Source: Lachnospiraceae bacterium (GTDB taxonomy: Bacteria; Bacillota; Clostridia; Lachnospirales; Lachnospiraceae). Taken from it: 64,000 bases of DNA. Made by a program: the position numbers and the translations under genes. Below the pieces are notes generated by a model. It searched no databases. It saw nothing but the letters and a program-made list of their open reading frames with translations, and had not been told where the DNA came from. Location of the stretch: positions 1-64,000 of the forward strand of contig JAFYYN010000036.1 in the NCBI GenBank assembly GCA_017557525.1, written 5' to 3'. Below, in pieces: positions 44,028-52,593 of the stretch (the first letter of the stretch is position 1; each line of letters begins with the position of its first letter).

Positions 44028-45899
44028 TTGAAAACAAAATCCTTGAAGGTAAGGGTGTCTCTGATACTTGTTATCTGTTTAATGATGCTGAGTCTGTCAG
44101 CCTGCGGGAAGGGTGACGGAGACGGCGGCGAAGGCAGTGTGACTACAACGCCTACTGCTACTGAGAAGGATGATAAGACCGGGGAAAAAGATACCGATGA
44201 TAAAAATCCGGGGAAAAACGAAGGTTTTCCTCCGAAAACTACAGTTGCTCCAACTCCTGAGCTTGTAAAAAGCGAAAGCATCAGCAATCTGGCAAAGGAG
44301 CAGAACAAAAAGGAAGAAAAGAACGCTCATTTAATAGAGCTTCAGTTGGATTTTTATTCTGACGGATCCTTTGAATTTGCACAGGACAATCAGTTCTATG
44401 ATGATGATGTAAAGCTCACTATAAAAGCGCCTTCAGGGGCAAAGGTTTATTACACACTTGATGGAAGCGAGCCTAATCTTGGTTCCTATATCTATACTGA
44501 GCCTTTGGATTTCCTTACACTGGGTGGCGATTTTCCTGATGCATATACCTTAAGGGCATGCATGATAAATGATGACGGGACAATGTCAAATGTAGCTGCC
44601 AGGACATTTCTTGTTGGACGCGGTACCGACAGCAGATTTTCATCACTTGTATTTTTCATAAGCGGTGATCCTGCCGAGCTCACAGATGCTCCTTATGGTA
44701 TCCTTTATGGAGACAATGCTTTTGAGCGCGGACGTGAGTCTGAAAGAAAGGTTTATATCGAGGCCTTTGAAGCAGACGGTACACCGATTTTTGCTCAATA
44801 CGGCGGCGTGAGAATTTACGGTGGATATTCCAGAAATTCAAGCATTAAATCATTCAAGATTTTCTCGAGAAAATCCTATGATGAGGAGCATAAAAACTTT
44901 AAGATTGATGCTTTCCAGACACCTAAGCTTGGTGAGGGTGAAGAAGGCGAGGTTATAAAGAAGTACGATAAGCTTGTACTTCGTAACGGCGGTAATGACA
45001 ATCAGTTTGCATTCATCAGAGATGAGCTGAGCCAGACTCTGGTAAAGAAAGCCGGCTTTGAAACCTATGAGGCTGTTCTTCCTGCAGTTGTTTACCTTAA
45101 CGGACATTACTACGCATTCCACTGGCTGCATGAAAACTACTGCGACAAGTATTTCAAGGAGCGTTTCGGAGACGGTGAAGGCGAGTTTGTTATCCTCGAG
45201 GGCGGCGATCAGATCAAGGATGACGATGAGGAAATCCAGGATATCGTAAACGAATACAACGATACCTATGATAAATTTGTAGCGTCAGATCTTAAGAATG
45301 ATGCTGTCTATAATCAGCTATGCGAGTTCCTGGATATCGAAAGCTATCTTGATTTCTTTGCCTGGAATATTGCACTTAATAACTGGGACTGGCCCAACAA
45401 TAACTACAAGTGCTACAAATATGTTCCTGCAAGCGGAGAATCTTTAGGTGAGGGCGTATTTGACGGCAAGTGGAGATTCCTTCCTCATGATATGGACTAT
45501 ACCTACGGTATTTACGATCAGGCTAAGGCTAAGGAAAACTACAACACTCTTCGTGTAGTCATGGACGAGAACAATGAGCGTTATTCTCCTCTGTTTACAA
45601 AACTTATGGAAAGAAAGGACTGTAGAGAGTACTTCAGAAACAAGACCATGGAGTTCTTAAACGGAGCTTTAAGCGAGGAGAGCATTAAGGAAGAGTATGA
45701 AAAGCTTCATGCTTCAAGAAGAAGAGAGCTTCTTAAGTACTATGATTTCCTTGATATCCTTAACCGCAGAGGTGACTGGACTATCTGGACAAGAGTTGAG
45801 AACTATGCAAACAATGAAAAGCAGATTTATACATTCGCTGAGAAACGAGGAGCATACGTGATCAGGTACATGGATGAGTTGTTACCCGAGCTGGAATGA
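44028..45899 (+). CDS. CotH-family kinase lipoprotein
   Basis: CotH proteins are unusual protein kinases; in Bacillus, CotH phosphorylates spore coat proteins. This 623-residue protein begins with a signal and lipobox (LSLSAC-G, cysteine near 25), a Thr/Asp/Gly-rich spacer, a chitobiase-type beta domain (about 130-200: KVYYTLDGSEPN), and a CotH core (about 230-600) with GVRIYGGYSRNSSIKSF, RNGGNDNQFAFIRDE, HWLHENYCDKYF, NNWDWPNNNY and the metal-binding PHDMDYT. The start is TTG 44028 behind GGGGGTATATAAGG. It is a surface enzyme with no evident spore link in this window. A strong two-way terminator follows. Confidence 0.85.
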   Translation: MKTKSLKVRVSLILVICLMMLSLSACGKGDGDGGEGSVTTTPTATEKDDKTGEKDTDDKNPGKNEGFPPKTTVAPTPELVKSESISNLAKEQNKKEEKNAHLIELQLDFYSDGSFEFAQDNQFYDDDVKLTIKAPSGAKVYYTLDGSEPNLGSYIYTEPLDFLTLGGDFPDAYTLRACMINDDGTMSNVAARTFLVGRGTDSRFSSLVFFISGDPAELTDAPYGILYGDNAFERGRESERKVYIEAFEADGTPIFAQYGGVRIYGGYSRNSSIKSFKIFSRKSYDEEHKNFKIDAFQTPKLGEGEEGEVIKKYDKLVLRNGGNDNQFAFIRDELSQTLVKKAGFETYEAVLPAVVYLNGHYYAFHWLHENYCDKYFKERFGDGEGEFVILEGGDQIKDDDEEIQDIVNEYNDTYDKFVASDLKNDAVYNQLCEFLDIESYLDFFAWNIALNNWDWPNNNYKCYKYVPASGESLGEGVFDGKWRFLPHDMDYTYGIYDQAKAKENYNTLRVVMDENNERYSPLFTKLMERKDCREYFRNKTMEFLNGALSEESIKEEYEKLHASRRRELLKYYDFLDILNRRGDWTIWTRVENYANNEKQIYTFAEKRGAYVIRYMDELLPELE

Positions 45900-45971
45900 G
45901 ATAGATTTTGGCGATAATACCTCATATCATTTATGGGATATCTCATTGAAGCAAAAAAATAAAAAGTATAT

Positions 45972-46008
45972 AAAAACATCCCTCGAGGTTTTACCCCGAG
46001 GGATGTTT
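45972..46008. terminator. Two-way terminator after CotH gene
   Basis: AAAACATCCCTCG and CGAGGGATGTTTT form a perfect 13-bp stem with A and T runs, between convergent genes ending at 45899 (+) and 46024 (-). Confidence 0.85.
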
Positions 46009-46023
46009 TTATATTATAGACTT

Positions 46024-47016
46024 TTAATAGAACCAGTAATTTCCGCAGATACAGAGCAGTATAAATATGCTTATACTTATAACCAGCTGTATGATACAGA
46101 ACCTCATTACAGTCTGGGTGTCTGACCAGCCCTTGTTCTTTCTTGCGTGGTCATGCAGGGGAGTACGGGTGTTCTTCAGGATGCTTATCTTGAGGAAACG
46201 TTTCAGGAAAATCTTAACAAGTCCAATACCGCCATCTACAATGAATACTATACATATAGGTAGGAACAGGAACGGGTCTCCGCATTTCATGGCTGCAATA
46301 GCAAGGAAAACTCCTATAGTACGCGAACCGGCATCTCCCATAAGTATCTGACTGGGCGATGAGTTAAACCAGAGATAAGCAGCCATGGCTGCGATGAAGA
46401 GAATCTCGTAAACAATTATGCTGTCCTTTGTGATAACCAGGAAGGTAAGGAAGCATATGATGGAAAGGCTGGTACAGAGACCGTCAACTCCGTCGGTACA
46501 GTTAACAACATTTATCGCCATCCAGATAAGGATTGTTGCAAGTATAACATAAACTACATAAGGTAATTCAATGGTTACTGGCTGTCTTATAATGGTTGAG
46601 ATCAGCTTAAACTCAACAAGAGTTGAGTTGTTTGCCGCAAATGTGATGGCAACGCCAACCGATATCAAGAGATCAAGCAGGCCTTTTTTATAATCACTCC
46701 ATGGGATCTTTGAAGCATCATCCAGGAAACCCGTCATCATGGTAAACATCAGAAGTATCAGGTAAACCGAATACTCGATGTCAAAGGGTGCGAATATAAA
46801 GGAGAGTATGCAGAAACAGGTAACGAATATGATACCTGCGCCTCTGGGCTTGCCCTTGGCCTTTTCGGCATTTACGGCATAGGCACGGCCTATATCTCCG
46901 GGAAGCTTGTGCATAAGCTTTAGTGTCAGGATGAAAGTAACAACGAACATGATAATGGCAGCCCCGACTATGTAGATACCGGGGAGGTTGCTGTCTTTAA
47001 AAAGCAGGCTAAGCAT
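46024..47016 (-). CDS. MraY-like phospho-sugar transferase
   Basis: MraY transfers phospho-MurNAc-pentapeptide to undecaprenyl phosphate, forming lipid I. The 330-residue protein has about ten membrane helices and the family's motifs: FLDD near 98 (conserved Asp pair), NCTDGVDGL near 173, MGDAGSRTIG near 229, and the loop PLHDHARKNKGWSDTQTVMRF near 284-305. In most MraY proteins this loop reads PIHHHFE; here it is PLHDH, although the GWSDTQTVMRF end is MraY-like. It is not in a dcw-type cluster. It could be the cell's MraY or a paralogue that uses another polyprenyl-linked sugar. GGAG precedes ATG 47016. Confidence 0.8.
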   Translation of the reverse strand: MLSLLFKDSNLPGIYIVGAAIIMFVVTFILTLKLMHKLPGDIGRAYAVNAEKAKGKPRGAGIIFVTCFCILSFIFAPFDIEYSVYLILLMFTMMTGFLDDASKIPWSDYKKGLLDLLISVGVAITFAANNSTLVEFKLISTIIRQPVTIELPYVVYVILATILIWMAINVVNCTDGVDGLCTSLSIICFLTFLVITKDSIIVYEILFIAAMAAYLWFNSSPSQILMGDAGSRTIGVFLAIAAMKCGDPFLFLPICIVFIVDGGIGLVKIFLKRFLKISILKNTRTPLHDHARKNKGWSDTQTVMRFCIIQLVISISIFILLCICGNYWFY

Positions 47017-47150
47017 TTTAAATCTCCGATCTTAATTGATGATATTAAACATTAATAGCAATGTCGGCCTTTACAAAAAGCGTCAAACATATTTTACAGC
47101 ATTTGCCTGTATTTGTATATAGTAAATTATGGCAGATGCATAAATAAACG

Positions 47151-47180
47151 AAAAAAAGAGTAGAAGATTAACTTCTACTC
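47151..47180 (-). terminator. Terminator of 93-aa acidic protein gene
   Basis: GAGTAGAAG/CTTCTACTC stem with a 5-base loop, followed on the - strand by seven T residues. Confidence 0.85.
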
Positions 47181-47199
47181 GATTTTTGAAGCTTTGATT

Positions 47200-47481
47200 T
47201 TAGTTGAAAGCGTCCTTGATGTCTTCAGCAGCGTCCTCAACAGCATCCTTAGCATCGTCAAGAGCGTCCTTTACATCCTCAGCTGCCTCGTCGGGATTGA
47301 TCTTGATGTACTCGGGAGAGTTTTCATCCTCATCCTCGTCTAAATCGAAATCATCGATATCATCATCGAAATCATCCTCTTCGGTATCCTTAGCAACAAA
47401 CTTCTTGTATGCGCAATATGCACCAAAGCCTGCTGCAGCAGCGCCTGCAACACCAACAACAAACTTTAAGAATTTCTTCAT
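47200..47481 (-). CDS. Small anchored acidic protein
   Basis: This 93-residue protein has a short hydrophobic N-terminal stretch (VVGVAGAAAAGFGAYCAYK) and then an extremely acidic tail: a Asp/Glu run near 34-55 and an amphipathic EDVKDALDDAKDAVEDAAEDIKDAF at the C-terminus. It is probably a membrane-bound protein of unknown function. The start at 47481 follows GAAAGGAG. A promoter at 47536-47564 and a terminator at 47151-47180 make it a single-gene unit. The gene at 51409 has the same plan in another order. Confidence 0.75.
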   Translation of the reverse strand: MKKFLKFVVGVAGAAAAGFGAYCAYKKFVAKDTEEDDFDDDIDDFDLDEDEDENSPEYIKINPDEAAEDVKDALDDAKDAVEDAAEDIKDAFN

Positions 47482-47535
47482 TTTAGTTCTCCTTTCAATT
47501 TTGACCATGCTCCTTGGTCAAGTCATCGAATAATA

Positions 47536-47564
47536 TTATACGATGAATTTACGAAAAAGTAAAG
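47536..47564 (-). promoter_or_regulatory. Promoter of 93-aa acidic protein gene
   Basis: On the - strand TTTACT (47564-47559), 17 bases, TATAAT (47541-47536). A GACCAAGGAGCATGGTC inverted repeat follows at about 47498-47515. Confidence 0.75.
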
Positions 47565-47603
47565 TTAAAAAATTATGAACGAGTTAAAAATTTTAGCAGG
47601 GTG

Positions 47604-47632
47604 TTGACTTTAGGTCTGTAAACGGATATACT
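47604..47632 (+). promoter_or_regulatory. Promoter of YbhN-like gene
   Basis: TTGACT (47604-47609), 17 bases, TATACT (47627-47632), about 35 bases before the ribosome site of the 47682 gene. Two TT(A/T)GGTCTGT copies flank it. Confidence 0.75.
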
Positions 47633-47681
47633 ATCTAAGGTTTTCATTTTTGGTCTGTTTATTGGTATAGGGAGGTTTCTT

Positions 47682-48743
47682 TTGAGCCCATCGTTAAAAA
47701 AGTTTTTGAAGTATACCCTGAATATAGTGGTTATCCTCGGCATTACTGCATTGACTTTGCATTTGCTTTTCAAAGATAATGAACCGGCAAAAATATTCTT
47801 AGAGATAAAGGAAGCTGACTGCCGGTGGCTTGGTCTGGCCGGACTGCTCATGGTGATCTTTGTGTGCGGAGAATCCGTACAGTTCCGTATGCTCTTTAAG
47901 GGTATGAAACAGAAGGTGAGCATGTTAAAGTGCATACTTCTTTCAAATATAGGTTTCTTCTTCAGTCAGATAACTCCGGGAGCTTCAGGCGGGCAGCCAC
48001 TCCAGATTATCTATATGACAAAGCTGGGTGTGAATGCATTTGTTTCAACACTTGTGTGTATGCTGATCACCCTTGTGTACAAGCTGGTCCTTGTAATACT
48101 GTTTTTTACGGCTCTGATACTAAGACCTGCTCTGGTCGGAGGAGCCATTAGTGATGTAATACTGTTTTTTGTTATCGGTATAGTATGTCAACTTGCATTT
48201 GGGTCATTCCTACTGATATGTGTACTCAAGCCTGCATTTGCTTCGTGGATAGTGGAAAAGGCGATAAAGATAGGTACTAAGATCAAGCTGGTAAAAAATC
48301 CGGAAAGCCTATCAGAAAAGGCTGAAAATTCGATAAAGCAGTATGAGGCAGCTTCGGACTTCTTGAAAAAGAACAAGCACATTATGGTGAAGATGGCTTT
48401 GATCACAATATTGCAGAGAATTGCGTATTTTGCCGTAACATTCTGTGTGGCTAAGGCACTTCATGTTGAAGAGTGTGATATCATAGATGTTATAGCACTT
48501 CAGGTAGTGCTTTCATTAGCGGTAGATATCCTGCCTATACCCGGTGCTTCGGGAGTAAATGAGATTGTGTTTGTAAGACTGCAGACCATGATCTTTGGCA
48601 CGCTTGTGTCAGCAGGTCTGCTACTTAACAGGGGCATAACCTATTATCTGTTTGCCGTTGTAACAGGTATATTTACACTTGTCGCTCATATATATTTTAA
48701 TAAACTTTCAAAAGAACGTAAGAAAAATACAGCAGAGGACTGA
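47682..48743 (+). CDS. YbhN/MprF-type flippase-like membrane protein
   Basis: This 353-residue protein has about eight membrane helices and matches the lysylphosphatidylglycerol synthase membrane-region family (YbhN/UPF0104), which includes the flippase half of MprF. Characteristic segments are FFSQITPGASGGQPLQI near 104-120 and LPIPGASGVNEIVF near 286-299, the paired PGxSGxxE-type motifs. It lacks the soluble synthase domain of MprF, so it may flip or transport a lipid made by another enzyme. The start is TTG 47682 behind GGGAGG. It has its own promoter and a terminator that overlaps the convergent pcrA end. Confidence 0.85.
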   Translation: MSPSLKKFLKYTLNIVVILGITALTLHLLFKDNEPAKIFLEIKEADCRWLGLAGLLMVIFVCGESVQFRMLFKGMKQKVSMLKCILLSNIGFFFSQITPGASGGQPLQIIYMTKLGVNAFVSTLVCMLITLVYKLVLVILFFTALILRPALVGGAISDVILFFVIGIVCQLAFGSFLLICVLKPAFASWIVEKAIKIGTKIKLVKNPESLSEKAENSIKQYEAASDFLKKNKHIMVKMALITILQRIAYFAVTFCVAKALHVEECDIIDVIALQVVLSLAVDILPIPGASGVNEIVFVRLQTMIFGTLVSAGLLLNRGITYYLFAVVTGIFTLVAHIYFNKLSKERKKNTAED

Positions 48744-48762
48744 TCAGCCCTCTGCTTTTTTT
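48731..48762 (+). terminator. Terminator overlapping the pcrA 3' end
   Basis: AGCAGAGG/CCTCTGCT stem with an inner CTG/CAG, followed by seven T residues. The first arm lies within the last codons of the YbhN-like gene, the second within the last codons of pcrA. Confidence 0.8.
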
Positions 48763-51155
48763 AACTTGGCGAATGACGCCATCATTCTTTTTGTTCCGGA
48801 AGGAAAATCTACTGTGACTTCAAAATCCTTTTCACCCTTTTCGATTTCCTTGACTGTACCTATGCCAAATTTGATATGCCTTACCTTATCGCCGACTGCA
48901 TATCCGAGATCGCCCTCAGAGGAAGCTGCCTGCGTGATGCCCTTTGCGGGTAGGGCAGCATAGGGGTTGTCATTAAGTCTTACGGTTCCTTTCCTGAAGC
49001 CGGCATCCTGTTCCCTGAAAGCACGGCTGTGTTCTTCATCACCTGACTTCGAATTTTTATCCATATACATGTTTCCGGAGAACATATCGTTCGTCCGGCT
49101 CCTTTCAATGAAATTTTTAAAGCCTGTATTACCGCTTAAGGTGTTTGTCCTGCCTTTTTCGCCTCTTACGGTAAGCAGATGTCTCGGTATTTCACGTACG
49201 AAACGGGATACAGCATTAAAGGATATATTCCCGTGCATCATCCTGGTAGTGGCGGCACTTAGGTATAGCTGTTTTTTTGCACGGGTGATGCCAACATAGC
49301 AGAGACGCCTTTCTTCGGCAATCTCTTCCTCGGGGTAATCCGCATTTATTGAAAGTGCACTCGGGAAAATGTTTTCTTCCATGCCGGAGATAAAGACAGT
49401 AGGAAACTCAAGACCTTTGGCCGAATGGATGGTCATGAGTACGACCATATTGCTGTCTTCGGAATAATTATCTATATCACCGACAAGGGCAACCTCTTCT
49501 AAGAAACCCGAAAGAGAAGCGGGCTCATCCCCGGTTTCGGATTGTATCTCATACTGGGCCAGCTTATTTAAGAGCTCGTCTATGTTTTCTTTACGGTCCT
49601 CCAGCTTTTCATCGTCGTCCTCATCATCGAGATAACCGTAATAGTCTATCGATTCGATGAGGTCCTTTACAAGATCAACGAAGGAAGAAGCCTTTCGTGC
49701 CATATCCTTAAAGCTTTCTATAAGGGAGGCAAATTTCGTAAGCCCGCTGATCGAACGTCCAAGCCCCAAACTCTTGGCAAGGAAAGGATCGCTTGTCACT
49801 CTTAAGATGCTGTCATAGAGGCTTATCTCTTCATCCTCTGCATAAAGGGAAAGCTTATCGATGCTGGTTGAGCCTATCCCTCTCTTAGGTATGTTGAGGA
49901 TCCTTTTTGCAGAGATATCATCCGAATGAGACGAAATGACTCTCAGGTATGCTAAAATGTCCTTAATTTCCTTACGCTGGTAGAAATTAATGCTGCCGAT
50001 GATTTTGTATGGAATGTTTCTTAAAACAAGACGCTCCTCAAACATACGGGACTGGGCGTTTGTACGATAAAGGATCGCAAAATCCTTATAATCCGCATTA
50101 CCTTCGTTTACCTCACTGTAAATGGTATTAACGATATCCACAGCCTCGTCCTTATCGGAAGGATAGGTGGTAAACGTAACCGGAGTGCCTGACTCATTGT
50201 CGGTCCAGAGGGTTTTTGATTTCCTGGCAGTATTATTGCGGATAACCTCATTGGCAGTATTAAGGATACTCTTGGTAGAGCGATAGTTCTGCTCAAGACG
50301 GATAACCTTTGCATCAGGGTAATTCTTTTCGAAATCAAGGATGTTTCTGATGTTGGCCCCCCTGAATTTGTAAATTGACTGGTCATCGTCACCTACAACG
50401 CAGAGGTTATGCTCGATATCACCATAATCATTTGTATATTCGGCAAGGAGCCTTATAAGCTCAAACTGTGCGGTGTTTGTGTCCTGATACTCGTCAACAA
50501 GTATAAATCTGAATCTGCGTCTGTAATACTCGAGTGTTTCAGGAGACACTTTGAAAAGCTGGACAGTTTTAAAGATCAGGTCGTCAAAGTCAAGAGCGTT
50601 GTTGGCTCTAAGTCTTTTCTGGTATTCCGCATAAGCCTTTGCATAGAGCAGCTGCTCACGGTCACCGCCTGCAAGCTCCAGAAACTGGTCAGGGTCTACA
50701 AGCTCATCTTTGGCTGAAGAGATGACATTTAAAAAGGTCTTGTCCTTGTATCTTTTTGGGTCAAGGTTCATGCTTTTGATGATGTCCTTCATAAGTGATT
50801 TCTGGTCATCACGGTCATATATCACAAAATTTCTGCCAAAATCAAGCTTTTCTATAAAACGGCGTAGTATCTTTACACAGGTGGAGTGGAAGGTACTCGC
50901 CCACACAGCCTCGGAGCCGGGGCCGACTATCCTGGCGATACGTTCCTTCATCTCGGAGGCGGCCTTGTTTGTAAAGGTAACTGCGAGGATATTGTAAGGA
51001 CTTACATTACATTCGGAGATCAGGTAAGCTATCCTGTGGGTAAGAACCCTGGTTTTCCCAGAGCCTGCGCCCGCAAGTATCAGGAGAGGACCGGTTTCGT
51101 GCTGCACGGCCTCGGCCTGTCTGTCATTAAGTCCTTCTAAGATGTTGGTAGTCAT
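48744..51155 (-). CDS. pcrA: ATP-dependent DNA helicase PcrA/UvrD
   Basis: PcrA is an essential SF1 3'-5' helicase that strips RecA, resolves replication-transcription conflicts and unwinds DNA in excision repair. The 803-residue protein has Q motif and motif I (LNDRQAEAVQ, LAGAGSGKTRVL), motif II VDEYQDTN, motif III GDDDQSIYKFRGA, motif IV QNYRS, motif V TIHSAKGLEFPTVF and motif VI ERRLCYVGITRAKKQLYL. The C-terminal 70 residues hold the Tudor-like RNA polymerase-binding domain (GDKVRHIKFGIGTVKEI). The start at 51155 follows AAAGGATATAT; a frame back to 51188 is unlikely. A near-consensus promoter lies at 51257-51285. Confidence 0.96.
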   Translation of the reverse strand: MTTNILEGLNDRQAEAVQHETGPLLILAGAGSGKTRVLTHRIAYLISECNVSPYNILAVTFTNKAASEMKERIARIVGPGSEAVWASTFHSTCVKILRRFIEKLDFGRNFVIYDRDDQKSLMKDIIKSMNLDPKRYKDKTFLNVISSAKDELVDPDQFLELAGGDREQLLYAKAYAEYQKRLRANNALDFDDLIFKTVQLFKVSPETLEYYRRRFRFILVDEYQDTNTAQFELIRLLAEYTNDYGDIEHNLCVVGDDDQSIYKFRGANIRNILDFEKNYPDAKVIRLEQNYRSTKSILNTANEVIRNNTARKSKTLWTDNESGTPVTFTTYPSDKDEAVDIVNTIYSEVNEGNADYKDFAILYRTNAQSRMFEERLVLRNIPYKIIGSINFYQRKEIKDILAYLRVISSHSDDISAKRILNIPKRGIGSTSIDKLSLYAEDEEISLYDSILRVTSDPFLAKSLGLGRSISGLTKFASLIESFKDMARKASSFVDLVKDLIESIDYYGYLDDEDDDEKLEDRKENIDELLNKLAQYEIQSETGDEPASLSGFLEEVALVGDIDNYSEDSNMVVLMTIHSAKGLEFPTVFISGMEENIFPSALSINADYPEEEIAEERRLCYVGITRAKKQLYLSAATTRMMHGNISFNAVSRFVREIPRHLLTVRGEKGRTNTLSGNTGFKNFIERSRTNDMFSGNMYMDKNSKSGDEEHSRAFREQDAGFRKGTVRLNDNPYAALPAKGITQAASSEGDLGYAVGDKVRHIKFGIGTVKEIEKGEKDFEVTVDFPSGTKRMMASFAKLKKAEG

Positions 51156-51208
51156 ATATATCCTTTCAAAAGCCGCAAGAAACGGCACAAATTAAGCAAA
51201 TTGAAGTA

Positions 51209-51242
51209 CAAAAAAGGGAGGGACAGTTGAAAACGGCTGTCC
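51209..51242 (-). terminator. Attenuator-like hairpin in pcrA leader
   Basis: On the - strand GGACAG/CTGTCC closes a 10-base loop and is followed 5 bases later by TTTTTTG. It lies between the pcrA promoter and start. The stem is short, so its strength is uncertain. The loop sequence (AAAACGG on +) is like the loop of the hairpin at 17443. Confidence 0.4.
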
Positions 51243-51256
51243 ACTCACCAATGAGA

Positions 51257-51285
51257 ATTCTACTCTTTTTTAGAAGATTTGTCAA
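51257..51285 (-). promoter_or_regulatory. pcrA: pcrA promoter
   Basis: On the - strand a perfect TTGACA (51285-51280), 17 bases, TAGAAT (51262-51257). Confidence 0.8.
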
Positions 51286-51408
51286 TTTATTTTAAAAAAT
51301 ACTGGAAAAATGTCTTAAAGTATGATAAACTATATCTCGTAAGGTTTTTGCCACGAGATGTAACAAAAAGTGCAGAAGCTGTAAAAGTATTGAAAGGATG
51401 TGGAGAAT

Positions 51409-51741
51409 ATGTGCTTTAAGTGTAAGGAGTTTACAGACAAGACAAAGAAGAAGTTTGATGACCTGATCGCAGAGTCAAAGATCGGTGAGATCCTTAAAAA
51501 GAAGGATAAGGAAAAGCTTGAAAAGAAAAAGAACAAGGCGGTTATCATTTTAGCAGTTATTGCTTCTATCGCAGCTATCGCAGTTATCGCTTACTTCGTT
51601 TACAAGCTTGTTAAGCCTGATTACCTCAAGGATTACGAAGAGGATGACGACTTTGATGATTTCGAAGACATCGATGATTTAGATGATTTTGACGACCTTG
51701 ATACAGAAGAAGAGAAGAAAGAGGAGACAGCTGAGGAATAA
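51409..51741 (+). CDS. Small membrane protein with acidic tail
   Basis: This 110-residue protein has a Lys-rich N-terminal part (CFKCKEFTDKTKKKFDDL), one membrane helix (about 45-68, VIILAVIASIAAIAVIAYFVY) and a strongly acidic C-terminal tail with repeated DD-F-DD units. CxxC near the start (CFKC) may bind metal. The function is unknown. ATG 51409 has GGAG 5 bases upstream; a GTG at 51400 is an alternative. The DUF1836 gene follows 24 bases after its stop, probably in the same transcript. Compare the 93-aa protein at 47200. Confidence 0.75.
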   Translation: MCFKCKEFTDKTKKKFDDLIAESKIGEILKKKDKEKLEKKKNKAVIILAVIASIAAIAVIAYFVYKLVKPDYLKDYEEDDDFDDFEDIDDLDDFDDLDTEEEKKEETAEE

Positions 51742-51765
51742 TCCGTAAAGCTAAAGGTGATCGGG

Positions 51766-52476
51766 ATGGCCGGGACAGTAGAGAAAAGTATTACTCAGGC
51801 AGTGACAAAAAGCTTGAAACAGATGCTTAGCGAGGATAATGCATATATGGTTTCCATCCTTAAAAAGATGAAGTCCACTAACTATGTCCAGCCCGGTGAA
51901 GTTCCCAATATCGATCTGTATATGGATCAGGTTACCAAGTTCATGGATGAGCATCTTGAAAGCTCCAAGCGCAGGAGTGATGACAAGCTGCTGACAAAGA
52001 CCATGATCAACAACTATACAAAAAACAACCTGCTCCCTTCTCCAAATAAGAAAAAGTATACAAAGGACCATATGTATACTCTGCTGTTCATCTATTATCT
52101 GAAAAACGTTATGCCGATGGATGATACCCAGAGCGTATTAAAGCCTTTGACAGACATGTTTTTTGGCGATCAGGGCTCCATTGATATGGAGGATATATAT
52201 AAGGAAATATTCGATATTGAATATGGACAGTCCTTTTCACTGACAAGAGACGTGGTCAGAAAGTATAACAAGTCCAAGGAAAGCTTTTCTGATGTTGAGG
52301 ACAAGAAAGAGAAGGATTTCCTTCAGGCATTTACTTTCATAGCTATGCTGTGTTTTGACGTTTATATGAAGAAGACAATGATCGAGAAGATCATAGACGA
52401 TAACTTATCGCTTTCTTCAATAATGAAAACTGACTGCATCGAGGATGAAAAACAGGGGAAGAAAAGTAAAAAATAA
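51766..52476 (+). CDS. DUF1836 family protein
   Basis: This 236-residue protein matches, by recall, DUF1836, a Firmicutes family with an N-terminal helical domain that looks like a MerR-type or other helix-turn-helix unit (PNIDLYMDQVTKFMDEHLES, LLTKTMINNYTKNNLLPSP, KYTKDHMYTLLFIYYLK). MINNYTK and the following K-Y-T-K are typical of the family. It is likely a DNA-binding regulator, but no target is known. The start at 51766 follows AAAGGTGATC; a GTG at 51757 is an alternative. Directly after its stop lies a sigma-28-type promoter for the giant Ig-like protein gene. Confidence 0.75.
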   Translation: MAGTVEKSITQAVTKSLKQMLSEDNAYMVSILKKMKSTNYVQPGEVPNIDLYMDQVTKFMDEHLESSKRRSDDKLLTKTMINNYTKNNLLPSPNKKKYTKDHMYTLLFIYYLKNVMPMDDTQSVLKPLTDMFFGDQGSIDMEDIYKEIFDIEYGQSFSLTRDVVRKYNKSKESFSDVEDKKEKDFLQAFTFIAMLCFDVYMKKTMIEKIIDDNLSLSSIMKTDCIEDEKQGKKSKK

Positions 52477-52477
52477 T

Positions 52478-52505
52478 TAAAGTTTTAACAAAATACTGCC
52501 GATAT
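52478..52505 (+). promoter_or_regulatory. Sigma-28 (flagellar)-type promoter
   Basis: TAAAGTTT (52478-52485), 12 bases, GCCGATAT (52498-52505). The sigma-28/FliA consensus is TAAAGTTT-N11-GCCGATAA, so both boxes match nearly in full. It begins 2 bases after the DUF1836 stop. A terminator-like hairpin lies between it and the 52594 gene. Confidence 0.65.
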
Positions 52506-52528
52506 AAGAATTGGTGATTTGTATTTTA

Positions 52529-52567
52529 AGGATTTACAGTGCAGATGCACCGTAAATCCTTTTTTTG
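52529..52567 (+). terminator. Terminator or attenuator in leader of the Ig-like protein gene
   Basis: GGATTTAC/GTAAATCC plus inner GTGCA/TGCAC (one mismatch) with a 2-base loop, followed by seven T residues. It is a strong intrinsic terminator. It ends the 51409-DUF1836 transcript, but lies downstream of the sigma-28 promoter as well, so it could attenuate the surface protein gene. Confidence 0.75.
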
Positions 52568-52593
52568 AAAATTGAGGACTGGGGGTACCGGTG

